Assembly (NCBI GenBank): GCA_963811255.1
Contig: CAWEQI010000001.1
Coordinates: forward strand, 806,001-870,000
Source: Croceibacterium_B sp963811255
GTDB lineage: Bacteria > Pseudomonadota > Alphaproteobacteria > Sphingomonadales > Sphingomonadaceae
DNA length: 64,000 nucleotides
Direction: 5' to 3'
Shown here: piece after piece, positions 28,515 through 37,264 of the stretch
Position numbering within the stretch: the stretch's first letter is position 1
How the letters are laid out: each line of letters opens with the position of its first letter
Notes under the pieces: model-generated
What the model saw: only the letters and a program-made list of their open reading frames with translations
Database searches by the model: none
Told to the model about the DNA's origin: nothing
Made by a program: the position numbers and the translations under genes

Positions 28515-29309
28515 TTAATGCACGAACCGGGCCACCACGTCCCTGTAGGAGCGGCTGACCTTCACTTCGGCGCCGGAATCGAGCACCAGGAAACATTCCC
28601 CGTTGGTGTGCGGCTTGACCTGGCGGACCTGGTCGAGGTTGACGATCGTCGAGCGGTGCACGCGCTGAAACACCCGCGGGTCGAGCCGGCGTTCGAGGTC
28701 CTTCATCGTCTCGCGCAGGATCAGCGAATTGTCGCCGGTGTAGATGCACATGTAGTCGCCGGCGGCCTCGATGTGCTCGATCGTGTCGACATCGACGCGG
28801 AAGATCTGCCCACGATCCTTGACGTTTATCAGCTTTTCGTAGCGGCCGGCGGTTTCCTCCTCCGAAGGCATCGCCTCCATCGCCTCCGGCGCGACTTCGG
28901 CGAGCACGTCCTTCAATTTTTCGGCTTCCTCGGCCGAGCGCTTTTCGGCGAGCCGGGTGCGCACCCGCTCGAGCGTGTCGGCCAGCTTATCCTCGTCGAC
29001 CGGCTTCATCAGGTAATTGACCGCGTTGGCCTCGAACGCCCGGATCGCGTGCTCTTCGTAGGCGGTGACGAAGACGAACAGCGGCGGCTCGATCTCCATC
29101 ACGCCCTTAACCACCGAAAAGCCATCGAAGCCGGGCATCTGCACGTCGAGGAACACGAGGTCCGGCTTCTCGGTCTTGATCTTCCGGATCGCCTCGCGCC
29201 CGTTGGCGCAAGTTCCGATCACTTCCACGTCGGGGAATTTTTCGAGCCTGAGCTCCAGGCCCTGAATGGCCAGCTTTTCGTCATCGACGATGATAGTTCG
29301 AATGGTCAT
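28515..29309 (-). CDS. LytTR-family response regulator
   Basis: A 264-residue two-component regulator. The receiver domain (residues 1 to about 120) has the acidic pocket D9/D10, the phospho-acceptor D55 in LVFLDVQMPGFDG, and conserved Thr and Lys in FVTAYEEH and YLMKPVDEDKL. A charged linker leads to a C-terminal LytTR DNA-binding domain (residues about 160-264: HIEAAGDYMCIYTGDNSLIL, RVHRSTIVNLDQVRQVKP). It overlaps the sensor kinase stop by 4 nt, so the two form one unit. The targets are unknown. Confidence 0.93.
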   Translation of the reverse strand: MTIRTIIVDDEKLAIQGLELRLEKFPDVEVIGTCANGREAIRKIKTEKPDLVFLDVQMPGFDGFSVVKGVMEIEPPLFVFVTAYEEHAIRAFEANAVNYLMKPVDEDKLADTLERVRTRLAEKRSAEEAEKLKDVLAEVAPEAMEAMPSEEETAGRYEKLINVKDRGQIFRVDVDTIEHIEAAGDYMCIYTGDNSLILRETMKDLERRLDPRVFQRVHRSTIVNLDQVRQVKPHTNGECFLVLDSGAEVKVSRSYRDVVARFVH

Positions 29310-30538
29310 GCATCAAGTCCCAAGGGCCGCGCGGCCGACGCGGGGGTAACGGTTGGCGGGGCAGAGGGTTTCTCGAGCGCGGCGGATGTGCGTTCGGGAG
29401 TGGCCTGTTGCTCGTAAGGAATTTCGATCACCACCGTAAAACCGCCTTCGGGCGGGGTGCGGATATCGAACACATGATCGTCGCCATAGGCTTGCGCCAG
29501 GCGATCCCGGATATTGGCGAGACCGACGCCTGTCGAAACCGGGTGGTTACCGCCGCCTGCCATTGCGCCGGGCAACGTCGCGCGAGCGGCGCGTCCGCGC
29601 AATCCCGGTCCGGTATCGGAGACGGTCAGGCGGACGCGCGGGCCGACGAGTTGCGCCGACAGGCTTATCCGGGCGCCTTCCTCCTGCGGCGACACGGCGT
29701 ATTTGACCGCGTTTTCGACCAGCGGCTGGAGCAGGAACGATGGAATCAGGGCGTCGGCCGCCGCCGGGTCGATGCTGAACACGGTGCGCAGGCGCTCCTC
29801 GAAACGCATTCGCTCGATGTCGAGATAGAGCTTCAGCGTCTCGACCTCCTGGGCGATGGTCACCTTGCCTCCGGGCTGGGTGACCAAGGTGTGTCGCAGG
29901 AACCCCGACAGGCGGGTGAGCATCGCATTGGCCGGTTCCGTCTGCTTGAGCAGCACCAGCGTACTGATCGAATTCAGGGTGTTGAACAGGAAGTGCGGAT
30001 TGAGCTGGTAGCGCAGCATCGCCAGCTGAGCGCTGGTCGCTTGGGCCTCGAGCCGTTCGAGCCGAACGGCCTGCTGCTCGACCTGCAGGTAGTAGTTGAT
30101 CGCGTAGTACAGCGCCGACCAGGCTCCGAGCAGGGTCATGTCCAGGTAGAACACGCCGAGCACGAGGGTGGCGAAGCTGCGGTCGCTATCGCCGCGCCAC
30201 AGGCTGATCGTCCAGCTGTCGATCAGGGCGGCGACACCGACGGCGACAGCCAGCACCAGCGCAGTTACCCCCCAGGTGACCAGCGGCCGTTGGCTGATCA
30301 GCTTGCCGTAAATCACCGACAGGATCAGGCTGATCGAAAAGCCCGTGATCGTGGCAATCAGGGTTAGCACCAGGAACGCGGGTGGATTTCCGTTGGCGAT
30401 GTTGGTGATCGAGCGCAGCAGCAGCGCGCCGCCCCAGCCGATGAACTGCAGGTTCCAGAAGGCGCGGTTCTTATCGGCGAAGAACGGCACCGGTCGGAAG
30501 GGGAGCATCGCGATGGTCCCGGTCCCGGAGGTTGGCAT
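29306..30538 (-). CDS. LytS/YehU-type sensor histidine kinase
   Basis: About 410 residues. The N-terminal half holds roughly four transmembrane helices (for example VLTLIATITGFSISLILSVI and VTWGVTALVLAVAVGVAALI). The phospho-acceptor region is MLRYQLNPHFLFNTLNSIST, the hallmark of His_kinase domains in LytS-type sensors, followed by an HATPase (LQPLVENAVKYAVSPQEEG, then GVGLANIRDRLAQAYG). It ends overlapping the LytTR regulator. The start could be ATG 30538 or ATG 30508; the signal sensed is unknown. Confidence 0.9.
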   Translation of the reverse strand: MPTSGTGTIAMLPFRPVPFFADKNRAFWNLQFIGWGGALLLRSITNIANGNPPAFLVLTLIATITGFSISLILSVIYGKLISQRPLVTWGVTALVLAVAVGVAALIDSWTISLWRGDSDRSFATLVLGVFYLDMTLLGAWSALYYAINYYLQVEQQAVRLERLEAQATSAQLAMLRYQLNPHFLFNTLNSISTLVLLKQTEPANAMLTRLSGFLRHTLVTQPGGKVTIAQEVETLKLYLDIERMRFEERLRTVFSIDPAAADALIPSFLLQPLVENAVKYAVSPQEEGARISLSAQLVGPRVRLTVSDTGPGLRGRAARATLPGAMAGGGNHPVSTGVGLANIRDRLAQAYGDDHVFDIRTPPEGGFTVVIEIPYEQQATPERTSAALEKPSAPPTVTPASAARPLGLDA

Positions 30539-30591
30539 TGGAATGGCCGGGTCCTGGTCCGACGGCCGTCGGACGAGCGAGGCGAGCGCCT

Positions 30592-31284
30592 TCAGGATCG
30601 TCGCGCCTCCTCGATCGCTTGGCTGAGCGTTGCTTGACCCACGGCTCCATCGATGATCCGATTGCCGATTACCCAGCCCGGCGTGCCGTCGATGCCGATG
30701 CGGCCGGCGAGCGCGACGTTCGACCTGAGGAACGAATCGAACACGCCGCTGGCGATCGCCTTGTCGGCCGCGGCGAGGTCGACTCCCGCCTCCGTGGCGG
30801 CCTGGTCGATGGTCTGCTTGCTCGGTGGGCCGAGGCGGTACATTGCGTCGTGATAGGCTGCGTACTTGCCCTGCTCGGCGGCGGCGAGCGCCATGCGGGC
30901 GGCATCCGCGCTTTCCGGGCGCAGGATCGGGTACTCGCGAACCACCACTCGCAAGTCGGGATTGGCGGCGATCAGCTGCTTCACGTCGGCGACGCTCTGC
31001 CGACAATATGTGCAGGCGTAGTCGCTGAACTCGACCAGTGTGACCTTGCCCTTCGGATTGCCCAACACGGCGCCCGGGAAGGGCATTTCGAGCTGCGCCT
31101 TGACCGGGGCGAGCTGCGCCTGGCGCTGCTGCGCCTGATAGCGGTTTATGGCCTCAGGCAGAACTTCCGGGTGCGCGTAGAGATAATCGCGGGTGGCATC
31201 GCCGCCGAGACCCGAATAGTTCCACGCAGCGGCCCCGGCGAAACCGCCGACCAAGGCAAGCAGGATTGTGGCGAGCCAACGCAT
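30592..31284 (-). CDS. DsbA-family thiol-disulfide protein
   Basis: A 230-residue periplasmic thioredoxin-fold protein. It has an N-terminal signal or anchor (MRWLATILLALVGGFAGAAAW), a helical linker, and a DsbA-like domain with the CxxC active site in VEFSDYACTYCRQSVADVKQ, plus the cis-Pro loop IDGTPGWVIG. The arrangement (AHPEVLPEAI, then PFPGAVLGNPKGKVTLVEF) matches the Com1/BdbD-like subgroup, which forms or isomerises disulfides in exported proteins. It sits 11 bp after the M48 protease gene, so the two are likely co-transcribed in envelope quality control. Confidence 0.9.
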   Translation of the reverse strand: MRWLATILLALVGGFAGAAAWNYSGLGGDATRDYLYAHPEVLPEAINRYQAQQRQAQLAPVKAQLEMPFPGAVLGNPKGKVTLVEFSDYACTYCRQSVADVKQLIAANPDLRVVVREYPILRPESADAARMALAAAEQGKYAAYHDAMYRLGPPSKQTIDQAATEAGVDLAAADKAIASGVFDSFLRSNVALAGRIGIDGTPGWVIGNRIIDGAVGQATLSQAIEEARRS

Positions 31285-31295
31285 GTCGAACCGAC

Positions 31296-32660
31296 TTACT
31301 TGCGGTCCTTCTTGCGTTCAAGCTGCGCGCGCGCTTGCATCGAGATGTCCTGGGCCCGGATCCAATCCGGCGAGTCCTTGGTCAGGCCGGCCTCGGCGGT
31401 CATCGCGCTGCGCAAGGCCTGGGCGGCATCGTCGCTCATGATCTGCTGTTCGGCGCTGGCGAGGTTGGCGCGCGCGATATCGCCCTTGGCGCCGTAGACC
31501 AGCCCCAGTTCATACCACGCCATCGGGTTCTCGCGGTCTCGGGCGACCGCCGCACGCAGCACCGTTTCGGCTTCGTCGAGGTGCGAGTTGTCTTCCGTAT
31601 TGACCAGCGCGAGGCCGAATGTGCTGGCGATCAGCGGGTTGTTGCCAGTCAGCTCGGTCGCCTTGCGCAAGGGGGCGAGCGCCTCTTCGGCTTTGCCGGA
31701 TTCGAGCAGCACCTGCCCTTTGATTTCCAGGAAATAGGGGTTGCTCGGATCGTCGGCCAACAGGGCGTCGGCTTCGCGCAAGGCGTCGCCGAGCTTCGAC
31801 TCCTTGTGATAGGCATAAACCCGGGCATAGCGCGCCGGTTCGCTTGTCATATAGGGCGGATAATGCCGCAAAGTGTCGGCGGGATCGGCGAGATAGCCGT
31901 AAAGCTTCGCCTTGGCGAGCTGGAAGCGAGCTTCCAGCTTGGGGTCGGTCTTCGCGTTCCAAGCCGGGTCTTTCTCGTACACGTCGCGCAACGTGGCGAT
32001 CCGATCGCCCGTCAGCGGGTGGCTGCTGGCAAAGGTGGCTTCCTCGTTGTGCGGATAGCCGTAGCGAAATTCCATGTTCTGCAGCTTCTCGAAGAACTGG
32101 ATGCTGCCGCGCCCGGAAATGCCGGCCTTCGACAGGAACCGCGCGCCGGCGGCGTCGGCGCTCGCTTCCTGTCCCCGGCTGAACGAGAGCAGCGAGCCAT
32201 AGGCCGCCTGCTGTCCCATCGAGATCGCTCCCATGGCCGCATCGCCCGAACCGGCCAGCGCCGCGGCGACACCCACCAGCAGCGAGAGCAGCGTGATCTT
32301 GCCTGCGCGGTCGTAGCCCTGGCCGCTGATCGCGTGTCCGCCGACGATATGACCGAGCTCGTGGGCCATCACCCCTTGCACCTGATCGGCGTTGTCGGCG
32401 GCGTTGATCAGGCCGGAGTTGACGTAGATCACCTCTCCTCCGGCGGTGAAGGCATTGATCGACGGATCGTTGACGACCACTACGTCGACGGAGTCCTTCG
32501 GCATCCCGGCGGCCTCGACCAGCGGGTTGACCATGTCTTTGAGCAGCCGTTCGGTTTCGGCGTCGCGCAGGATGCTTATGCCCCGGTTCTGCGCGGCAAT
32601 CGGCTGCGCAACGAGCGCCAGGGCTGCAAAGATAGCGAGCGAGCGGGCGAGAAGGCGCAT
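31296..32660 (-). CDS. M48 family metalloprotease with TPR repeats (BepA-like)
   Basis: A 454-residue exported protease. A signal peptide (MRLLARSLAIFAALALVAQP) precedes the peptidase domain, with the zinc motif HELGH at residues 100-104 (MAHELGHIVGGH) and the downstream glutamate ligand in SRGQEASADAAGARFL. The C-terminal 200 residues are TPR helices (DALREADALLADDPSNPYFL, EALAPLRKATELTGNNPLIA). This layout is that of BepA/YfgC, a periplasmic protease and chaperone for outer-membrane assembly. It is followed closely by a DsbA-like gene. Confidence 0.92.
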   Translation of the reverse strand: MRLLARSLAIFAALALVAQPIAAQNRGISILRDAETERLLKDMVNPLVEAAGMPKDSVDVVVVNDPSINAFTAGGEVIYVNSGLINAADNADQVQGVMAHELGHIVGGHAISGQGYDRAGKITLLSLLVGVAAALAGSGDAAMGAISMGQQAAYGSLLSFSRGQEASADAAGARFLSKAGISGRGSIQFFEKLQNMEFRYGYPHNEEATFASSHPLTGDRIATLRDVYEKDPAWNAKTDPKLEARFQLAKAKLYGYLADPADTLRHYPPYMTSEPARYARVYAYHKESKLGDALREADALLADDPSNPYFLEIKGQVLLESGKAEEALAPLRKATELTGNNPLIASTFGLALVNTEDNSHLDEAETVLRAAVARDRENPMAWYELGLVYGAKGDIARANLASAEQQIMSDDAAQALRSAMTAEAGLTKDSPDWIRAQDISMQARAQLERKKDRK

Positions 32661-32788
32661 CGAGGCGTCAGCTATGCTCCCACGGGCTGAACCGCGGCTG
32701 AAGGCGGGCACCCGAAGGCACCTTGTATACGAACGCGAAGCACGGCGGAACAGCAACGCCGCCGACAGGACCGGTTGGCTGCGTCTTG

Positions 32789-34696
32789 TCAGCCGAGGAG
32801 TTTTTGGGCGGCTTTTTCTAGCAATTTGGCATCTTCGGGCACTTCGCCCAGAAGCGCCACTTCGCCCATTTCGGTGCGGCGGATCATGACGAGGGCGAAT
32901 TCGCTGCCGTAGGGCGCGATCTCGGCCAGCTCGACCGCCGGCATCTGGCGCAGCTTCTCGGCCAGCAGCTCGCGGGTGTCGGCCGCCGGATCGGGCTTGC
33001 CGCTCTCCTCGCGCCGCAGCCGGCGTTCGGCCCGCACGACCCCCTTCAAGCCGCCTTCGGCCCCGCGCAGGTAATCGCCGAGCGAGCCGCGCGGCAACTG
33101 CAGCCGGTGCGCGTGACCCAGCGCGGCGGCGTATTCGGTAATGCGCGTCTTGTCGTAGTCGGCGCCGAACACCAGCTTGACCACCGGGGTCATCGGCGCG
33201 CGGTCCTGCACGGTGAGCCCCGAATCGGCCACCAGCTCCTCGAAATCGGCCGGGTTCTCGGCGGCGGCGAGCGAGAAGTCGTAGGCCCGCCCGATCGCCT
33301 CGTAGAGCGCGTTGCGGGTGCGGTCCTCGCTGGTCCGCGCCTGGACGGCCATCTCGCGGGCCGCTGCGAGCCAGTCGCCGAGGGCCATGTCCGCCGGATC
33401 GAAATCGCCGAGCACGACCCCGCCGGCGGCTTCGCTGTCGTCGCTGCCATCGAGCTCGAAGCCGTCGAGCGCCATCACGGCGTCATCGGCGTATTCGAAA
33501 TCGGCGTCCGCTTCGGCAACCGCCGCGCCTTCATCGTCGTCGGCCTCGGACGCGAGCGGCGCGTCGGCTTCGGCCTCCGAGAGGTCGGACGTGTCCGTTT
33601 CGCCAGTCTCTTCGGCGGCGTAAGTGTCTTCGGCGGCGTAGCCGGCCAACTCGAGGTCGTCGCGGTCCCCGGCGGGATAGCCGGGCAGCTCCCCAACCGC
33701 CTCTTCCTCCGCCTCGTCGGCGGCATAGCCGGAGAGGTCGAAGTCGTCATCGTCGGCGGCGGGGGCAGCGCGGCCGGCGCCGATCGACATCAGCGAACCG
33801 AATTTCGGACGCGGCAACGCGTCGTCGCCCTCGTCTTCGTCCTCGCCCTCTTCGTCGTAGCTCTCGTCGTCGAGATAGTCCTCGGCGCGGCCGGAGAAAG
33901 CCGGCAGGCCCTCGGCCTCGTCGGTGAACGGCTCGTCGTCGGCGGCGAATTCGGAATCGTCGCCCGACGAGCCGAACGGCTCGGCGTCCTCGGCCGCCGG
34001 CTCAAGCGGCTCGTCGTCGAGGTCGTTGGCGGCGGTCGCGCCCGGCCCGTCGGCCCAGTCGGTCAGCGGCGCGTCGTCGGCGCGCTGAGGCAGGCTTTCC
34101 GGCTTCTGCTCGAGCGCCTGATCGACCTGCAACAGCAATTCGTCGGAGGTGTGCTGGTCGGCCAGCTCCTTCCAGTTGATCACGCCGTAGATGAAGTCGA
34201 TCGTCTCGTCGTCGGTCGAGAACGGCAGCAGGATGCCGCGATAGAGGATCGTCGCCCCGCGCTGGTTGACGAATTCGGCCTCGAACCCGATCGGCGCCTG
34301 ATTGGCGAGGATCTGCATGTAATGGTCGGTGATGCGGCTGAGCAGCGAGCGCGGCGGCACGTCGGCCAGCGTGCGCAACTGTTCGACGGCGATGTCGCAC
34401 TCGGCCGCCAGCTTGTCGCCCAGATAGGTGACCCCGGGATTGTCGATCCCGGCGGTGAAGTCGAGCAGCACCGAATAGGGGCCGAAGTCGGGCAGCTCGG
34501 TGGGTTCGAGCGCGTCGATCGCGGGGAAATTGCGGTCTTCCAGCAGGCTCGCCCAATGGTTGTAGGCGCGCACCTGCATGCGCCGTTCGTCCTGGCCGAT
34601 CGAGGCGGACGGCGCTTCGCGGCCGGCGTCGTCCTCGCCCGGCATGGAGCCGTGCGAATCGTCCAGCGCGTCGAAATTGCCCCTCAAGGTGTCCAT
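32789..34696 (-). CDS. PAS-like protein with a large acidic low-complexity insert
   Basis: A 635-residue cytosolic protein. Residues about 40-175 resemble a PAS-type domain (YNHWASLLEDRNFPAIDALE, FGPYSVLLDFTAGIDNPGV, PIGFEAEFVNQRGATILYRG). Residues about 200-440 are extremely rich in Asp, Glu and Ala with repeated DD and EE runs, and look disordered. The C-terminal 190 residues are helical (AREMAVQARTSEDRTRNALY, YAAALGHAHRLQLPRGSLGD). No kinase or DNA-binding domain is seen. Possibly a sensory scaffold; function unknown. Confidence 0.75.
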   Translation of the reverse strand: MDTLRGNFDALDDSHGSMPGEDDAGREAPSASIGQDERRMQVRAYNHWASLLEDRNFPAIDALEPTELPDFGPYSVLLDFTAGIDNPGVTYLGDKLAAECDIAVEQLRTLADVPPRSLLSRITDHYMQILANQAPIGFEAEFVNQRGATILYRGILLPFSTDDETIDFIYGVINWKELADQHTSDELLLQVDQALEQKPESLPQRADDAPLTDWADGPGATAANDLDDEPLEPAAEDAEPFGSSGDDSEFAADDEPFTDEAEGLPAFSGRAEDYLDDESYDEEGEDEDEGDDALPRPKFGSLMSIGAGRAAPAADDDDFDLSGYAADEAEEEAVGELPGYPAGDRDDLELAGYAAEDTYAAEETGETDTSDLSEAEADAPLASEADDDEGAAVAEADADFEYADDAVMALDGFELDGSDDSEAAGGVVLGDFDPADMALGDWLAAAREMAVQARTSEDRTRNALYEAIGRAYDFSLAAAENPADFEELVADSGLTVQDRAPMTPVVKLVFGADYDKTRITEYAAALGHAHRLQLPRGSLGDYLRGAEGGLKGVVRAERRLRREESGKPDPAADTRELLAEKLRQMPAVELAEIAPYGSEFALVMIRRTEMGEVALLGEVPEDAKLLEKAAQKLLG

Positions 34697-34796
34697 AGGG
34701 CCTGCCCCCGGTTGTCAGTCACCGGAGCGTTCTGGCCTCGCGTGGTAAATTAACCGTTAAACCAACCCGGAAAGTGACGCGAAAGCGGGCGTGACG

Positions 34797-35558
34797 TCAC
34801 GCCGCCTGTCGGCCCCCGCATGCGGCGCAGCGCCGTGACGCCAGCGCATCGGGCGGCGCCAGGCCCCCGTCGGTGCCGCACAGCCGGTCCCACCAGCGGA
34901 AATAGAGCCCATAATTGCAGCGATACGCCTGGTGGTGGCGCTGGTGGTGGCTGGCGGTGATCAGCCACCCGCCGGCCGGCGAGCGGAGCCAGGCCTGCGG
35001 AAACAGCTCCCAGCCCATGTGGTTGGTCACGCCCATCAGCGTCATCACCGCCAGCACCAGGCCGAGCATGGCGGCATGGATCGGCACAGCCAACACCAGC
35101 ACCGGAATCACCATGGCGCCAAGCAGCGCCTCGAGCGGATGGAAGCTCATCGCCGCCCAGGCGGTCGGCGGCCGGCTGGCGTGATGCACGGCATGGGCGA
35201 GGCGAAACCAGCGTGGGCGATGGAGCCAGCGGTGAGTCCAGTAGAACCAGGTGTCGTGCAGCACGAGGTAGGCCAGCACCGAGCCCGGCAGCCACCACAG
35301 CGGGTAATCGCGCCAGCCGATGTAGACCTGCGTCCAGCCGCGCGCGGCCCAGCCCCAGGCGACGATCCCCGCCGGCACGCCGTAGATCGCCGCCGAGACC
35401 AGCGACCAGCCGATCTCGCGGCGGATTTGCGGGGTCAGCCCGCCGTAGAGGCCCGGCCGCGTGCGCGCCGTCGCCCAGGCGAACGCGCCGCTGGTTGCCA
35501 GGTAGCGCAGCGCCACGATCGCGGTCATCGCCAGCGCCGAAAGAAGGACGGACGCCAT
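34797..35558 (-). CDS. sterol desaturase / fatty acid hydroxylase family membrane enzyme
   Basis: A 253-residue integral-membrane di-iron enzyme. Four to five hydrophobic helices surround the family's histidine clusters: HDTWFYWTHRWLHR, HAVHHASR, and the terminal SHHQRHHQAYRCNYG. Relatives hydroxylate or desaturate lipids such as carotenoids, sterols or fatty acids. The C-terminus carries CAACGG, which is not typical of the family. ATG 35558 starts MASVLLSALAMTAIVALRYL and gives a normal N-terminus; the frame is open further upstream but unsupported. Confidence 0.88.
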   Translation of the reverse strand: MASVLLSALAMTAIVALRYLATSGAFAWATARTRPGLYGGLTPQIRREIGWSLVSAAIYGVPAGIVAWGWAARGWTQVYIGWRDYPLWWLPGSVLAYLVLHDTWFYWTHRWLHRPRWFRLAHAVHHASRPPTAWAAMSFHPLEALLGAMVIPVLVLAVPIHAAMLGLVLAVMTLMGVTNHMGWELFPQAWLRSPAGGWLITASHHQRHHQAYRCNYGLYFRWWDRLCGTDGGLAPPDALASRRCAACGGRQAA

Positions 35559-36048
35559 GCGCGACCGCGTAGCAGAGGCGCCCGCTGCGGAACAGCGAGC
35601 TTGCGCAGTGAAATAAGGGTCTCTGAATAGGAGTTCGACTTCCGCCGTTCCAACCGTTCGGCACTCGGCATCGATGGTCTGGAGCGCCGACATTGCCCTG
35701 AAAGGCATCGCTGCCAAGCGCCTCACCTATCGGCGGGTTGGCACCTAGCCGAAATTTCCATTTGTAATCGTCTTCGGAAAGCGCCGGAGCAATCAAAGTT
35801 ACCAATTACCCAGTCTCCCGCCTTAAAGCTGAAGAACACCAAGACCGCCACGGCGATCGTCTTGAGTTTGACGGGGTCATTCAGAGCGCCGCGGATAAAT
35901 CATCGGCCGACCTGTCAGGTTCGACTTGTCTAGACGAGTCAGGCTGCTTCGCCATGTATGGAATGTCTAGCCAACTTGACAGAGTGTCGAGGACACCGTA
36001 CATGGAAGGTTGTAAAGGTAACTTGTCACACAGACAAAGGAGCTTGAC
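35559..36048. promoter_or_regulatory. intergenic region with operator-like elements
   Basis: No gene is evident here. The last 130 bases contain several related elements: TTGTCTAGACGA (35926-35937, near-palindromic), GTGTC-GAG-GACAC (35984-35996) just after a -35-like TTGACA (35976-35981), and TTGTC-ACACA-GACAA (36023-36037). Together they look like the operator region of the following membrane-protein/Xre operon. A clean -10 is not obvious. The 360 bases before them show nothing I can identify. Confidence 0.4.
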
Positions 36049-36222
36049 ATGACCGATGTTTCGACAGCGCGCCCAAAGAAGGCTCTCATTGTGTGGAGCT
36101 TGCTGTGCGCCGCGGCGATCATCGCTTCGGGACTTCTGCAAGCCCGCATCGACGCGCCCAAGGCCTGGCTATGGCTGGTGGTGATCTGGATGGTGGGCTT
36201 CTTTCATTGGAGCCGGAAATGA
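36049..36222 (+). CDS. small one- or two-helix membrane protein
   Basis: A 57-residue protein (MTDVSTARPKKALIVWSLLC...) with two hydrophobic segments, about residues 12-27 and 39-53 (LWLVVIWMVGFFHW). AAAGGAG lies 7-8 bases upstream. Its ATGA stop overlaps the start of the next membrane-protein gene, so it is the first gene of a three-gene operon ending in an Xre regulator. No family recognised. Confidence 0.6.
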   Translation: MTDVSTARPKKALIVWSLLCAAAIIASGLLQARIDAPKAWLWLVVIWMVGFFHWSRK

Positions 36223-36680
36223 GCGCCGGGGCGGGTCCGCAGGCGGGCGGCGCATTCTGGTGGCTCAAGCCGTGGTGCTGGCAGGGCGGCCTCAGGGCGC
36301 AGGACCGGCGCAACAGTCGGGCGGCCTCTTCGTGGAGCGCGGTCTGGGGTGTGTGCTTCATCGGCGTGAATGCGATGCTGACGTTCCTCGCTCCGCCGTC
36401 GCCGCTGGCGTGGGCGTTGGCGGCGCTGCCGCTGGCGCCCGGCTTTTTCGCCTTGCGCGCGCACCTCAGGTTCCTGCGCGAAGCCGACGAGCTGGTGCGG
36501 ATGATCCATCTTCAGAGCCTCGGCGCGGGTGCCGGCGCGGCGATGGCGGTCGGCACGACGTTCATGACGATCATCCCGCTCGGCGCTTCGCCGGTCTGGG
36601 GGCTGGCCCTCGCGCTGACGGCGCTGTGCCTCGGTTACTCGTTCGGCGTGGCCCGGGCGACGAGGATGCTCCGTGGATAA
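36219..36680 (+). CDS. membrane protein, partner of Xre-type regulator
   Basis: A 153-residue inner-membrane protein starting at ATG 36219, with four hydrophobic segments (WSAVWGVCFIGVNAMLTF, AWALAALPLAPGFFAL, a GAGAGAAMAVGTTFMTIIPL segment and WGLALALTALCLGYSF). Its 3' end overlaps the GTG start of the HTH gene. Pairs of small integral membrane protein and short Xre HTH are common in proteobacteria; the membrane protein may control the regulator, but this is inferred from pairing only. Confidence 0.65.
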   Translation: MSAGAGPQAGGAFWWLKPWCWQGGLRAQDRRNSRAASSWSAVWGVCFIGVNAMLTFLAPPSPLAWALAALPLAPGFFALRAHLRFLREADELVRMIHLQSLGAGAGAAMAVGTTFMTIIPLGASPVWGLALALTALCLGYSFGVARATRMLRG

Positions 36681-36891
36681 CCGGCTGCGCGTCCTCAGGG
36701 CCGAGCGGCGCATGTCGCAGGCCGAACTCGCCGAACGGGTCGACGTCTCGCGGCAGACGATCAACGCGATCGAGGTCGGCAAGCACGACCCCAGCCTGCC
36801 CCTCGCCTTCCGCATCGCGCGCGTGTTCGGCCAGCCGGTCGAAGCGATCTTTCTCGATGGTGGGGAAGCGGTCTCCAAGGCCGCCGAATGA
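36673..36891 (+). CDS. Xre-family HTH regulator
   Basis: A 72-residue DNA-binding protein that is essentially one Xre helix-turn-helix: RLRVLRAERRMSQAELAERV, DVSRQTINAIEVGKHDPSLP and LAFRIARVFGQPVEAIF. The start is GTG 36673. It overlaps the membrane-protein gene before it and probably autoregulates the operon through the repeats upstream of 36049. Confidence 0.88.
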   Translation: MDNRLRVLRAERRMSQAELAERVDVSRQTINAIEVGKHDPSLPLAFRIARVFGQPVEAIFLDGGEAVSKAAE

Positions 36892-36914
36892 GCCCGAGCT
36901 TGAGTTCGCCCCCG

Positions 36915-37145
36915 CTAGTGGCGCCGATCGTGCTGCCGTTGGCGTAATTCGCCGCCAGAGCGGTCCAGACGTTCGCCGGGGGCCGGTTCGGCTTCCTGCT
37001 CGGCGAGCATGCGGGCAAGATCGGCCTCGCCCTCGTTCGCCATGTCGCGAAGGATTTTGGATGTGCGATCGTCCATGGTTTCGGCCGCCAAGCGGCGGCA
37101 GCGGTCAATGCGTGAGCGCACGGTGGCAATCATACGGTCGTTCAT
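36915..37145 (-). CDS. small charged hypothetical protein
   Basis: A 76-residue soluble, highly charged helical protein (MNDRMIATVRSRIDRCRRLA, then MDDRTSKILRDMANEGEADL). I recognise its type as a short protein common in sphingomonads but know no function. It is convergent with the Xre gene. Confidence 0.5.
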   Translation of the reverse strand: MNDRMIATVRSRIDRCRRLAAETMDDRTSKILRDMANEGEADLARMLAEQEAEPAPGERLDRSGGELRQRQHDRRH

Positions 37146-37264
37146 CTGGCGAGTGGCTCCGGATGTTTGCCGATCAATGTCCGATTGACGCGCCGGTTTC
37201 CCGACTTGCGACGAACTGTGCGGCGGAAACCACGGGCGCGCGGGACAGGACTGCAATCCGTGGA

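Noticed and set aside
33107..34753. 548-residue open frame on the plus strand opposite the acidic PAS-like protein
   Set aside because: It is the antisense shadow of a Asp/Glu-rich gene in GC-rich DNA, with no domain, start signal or motif. The minus-strand gene has a recognisable domain.
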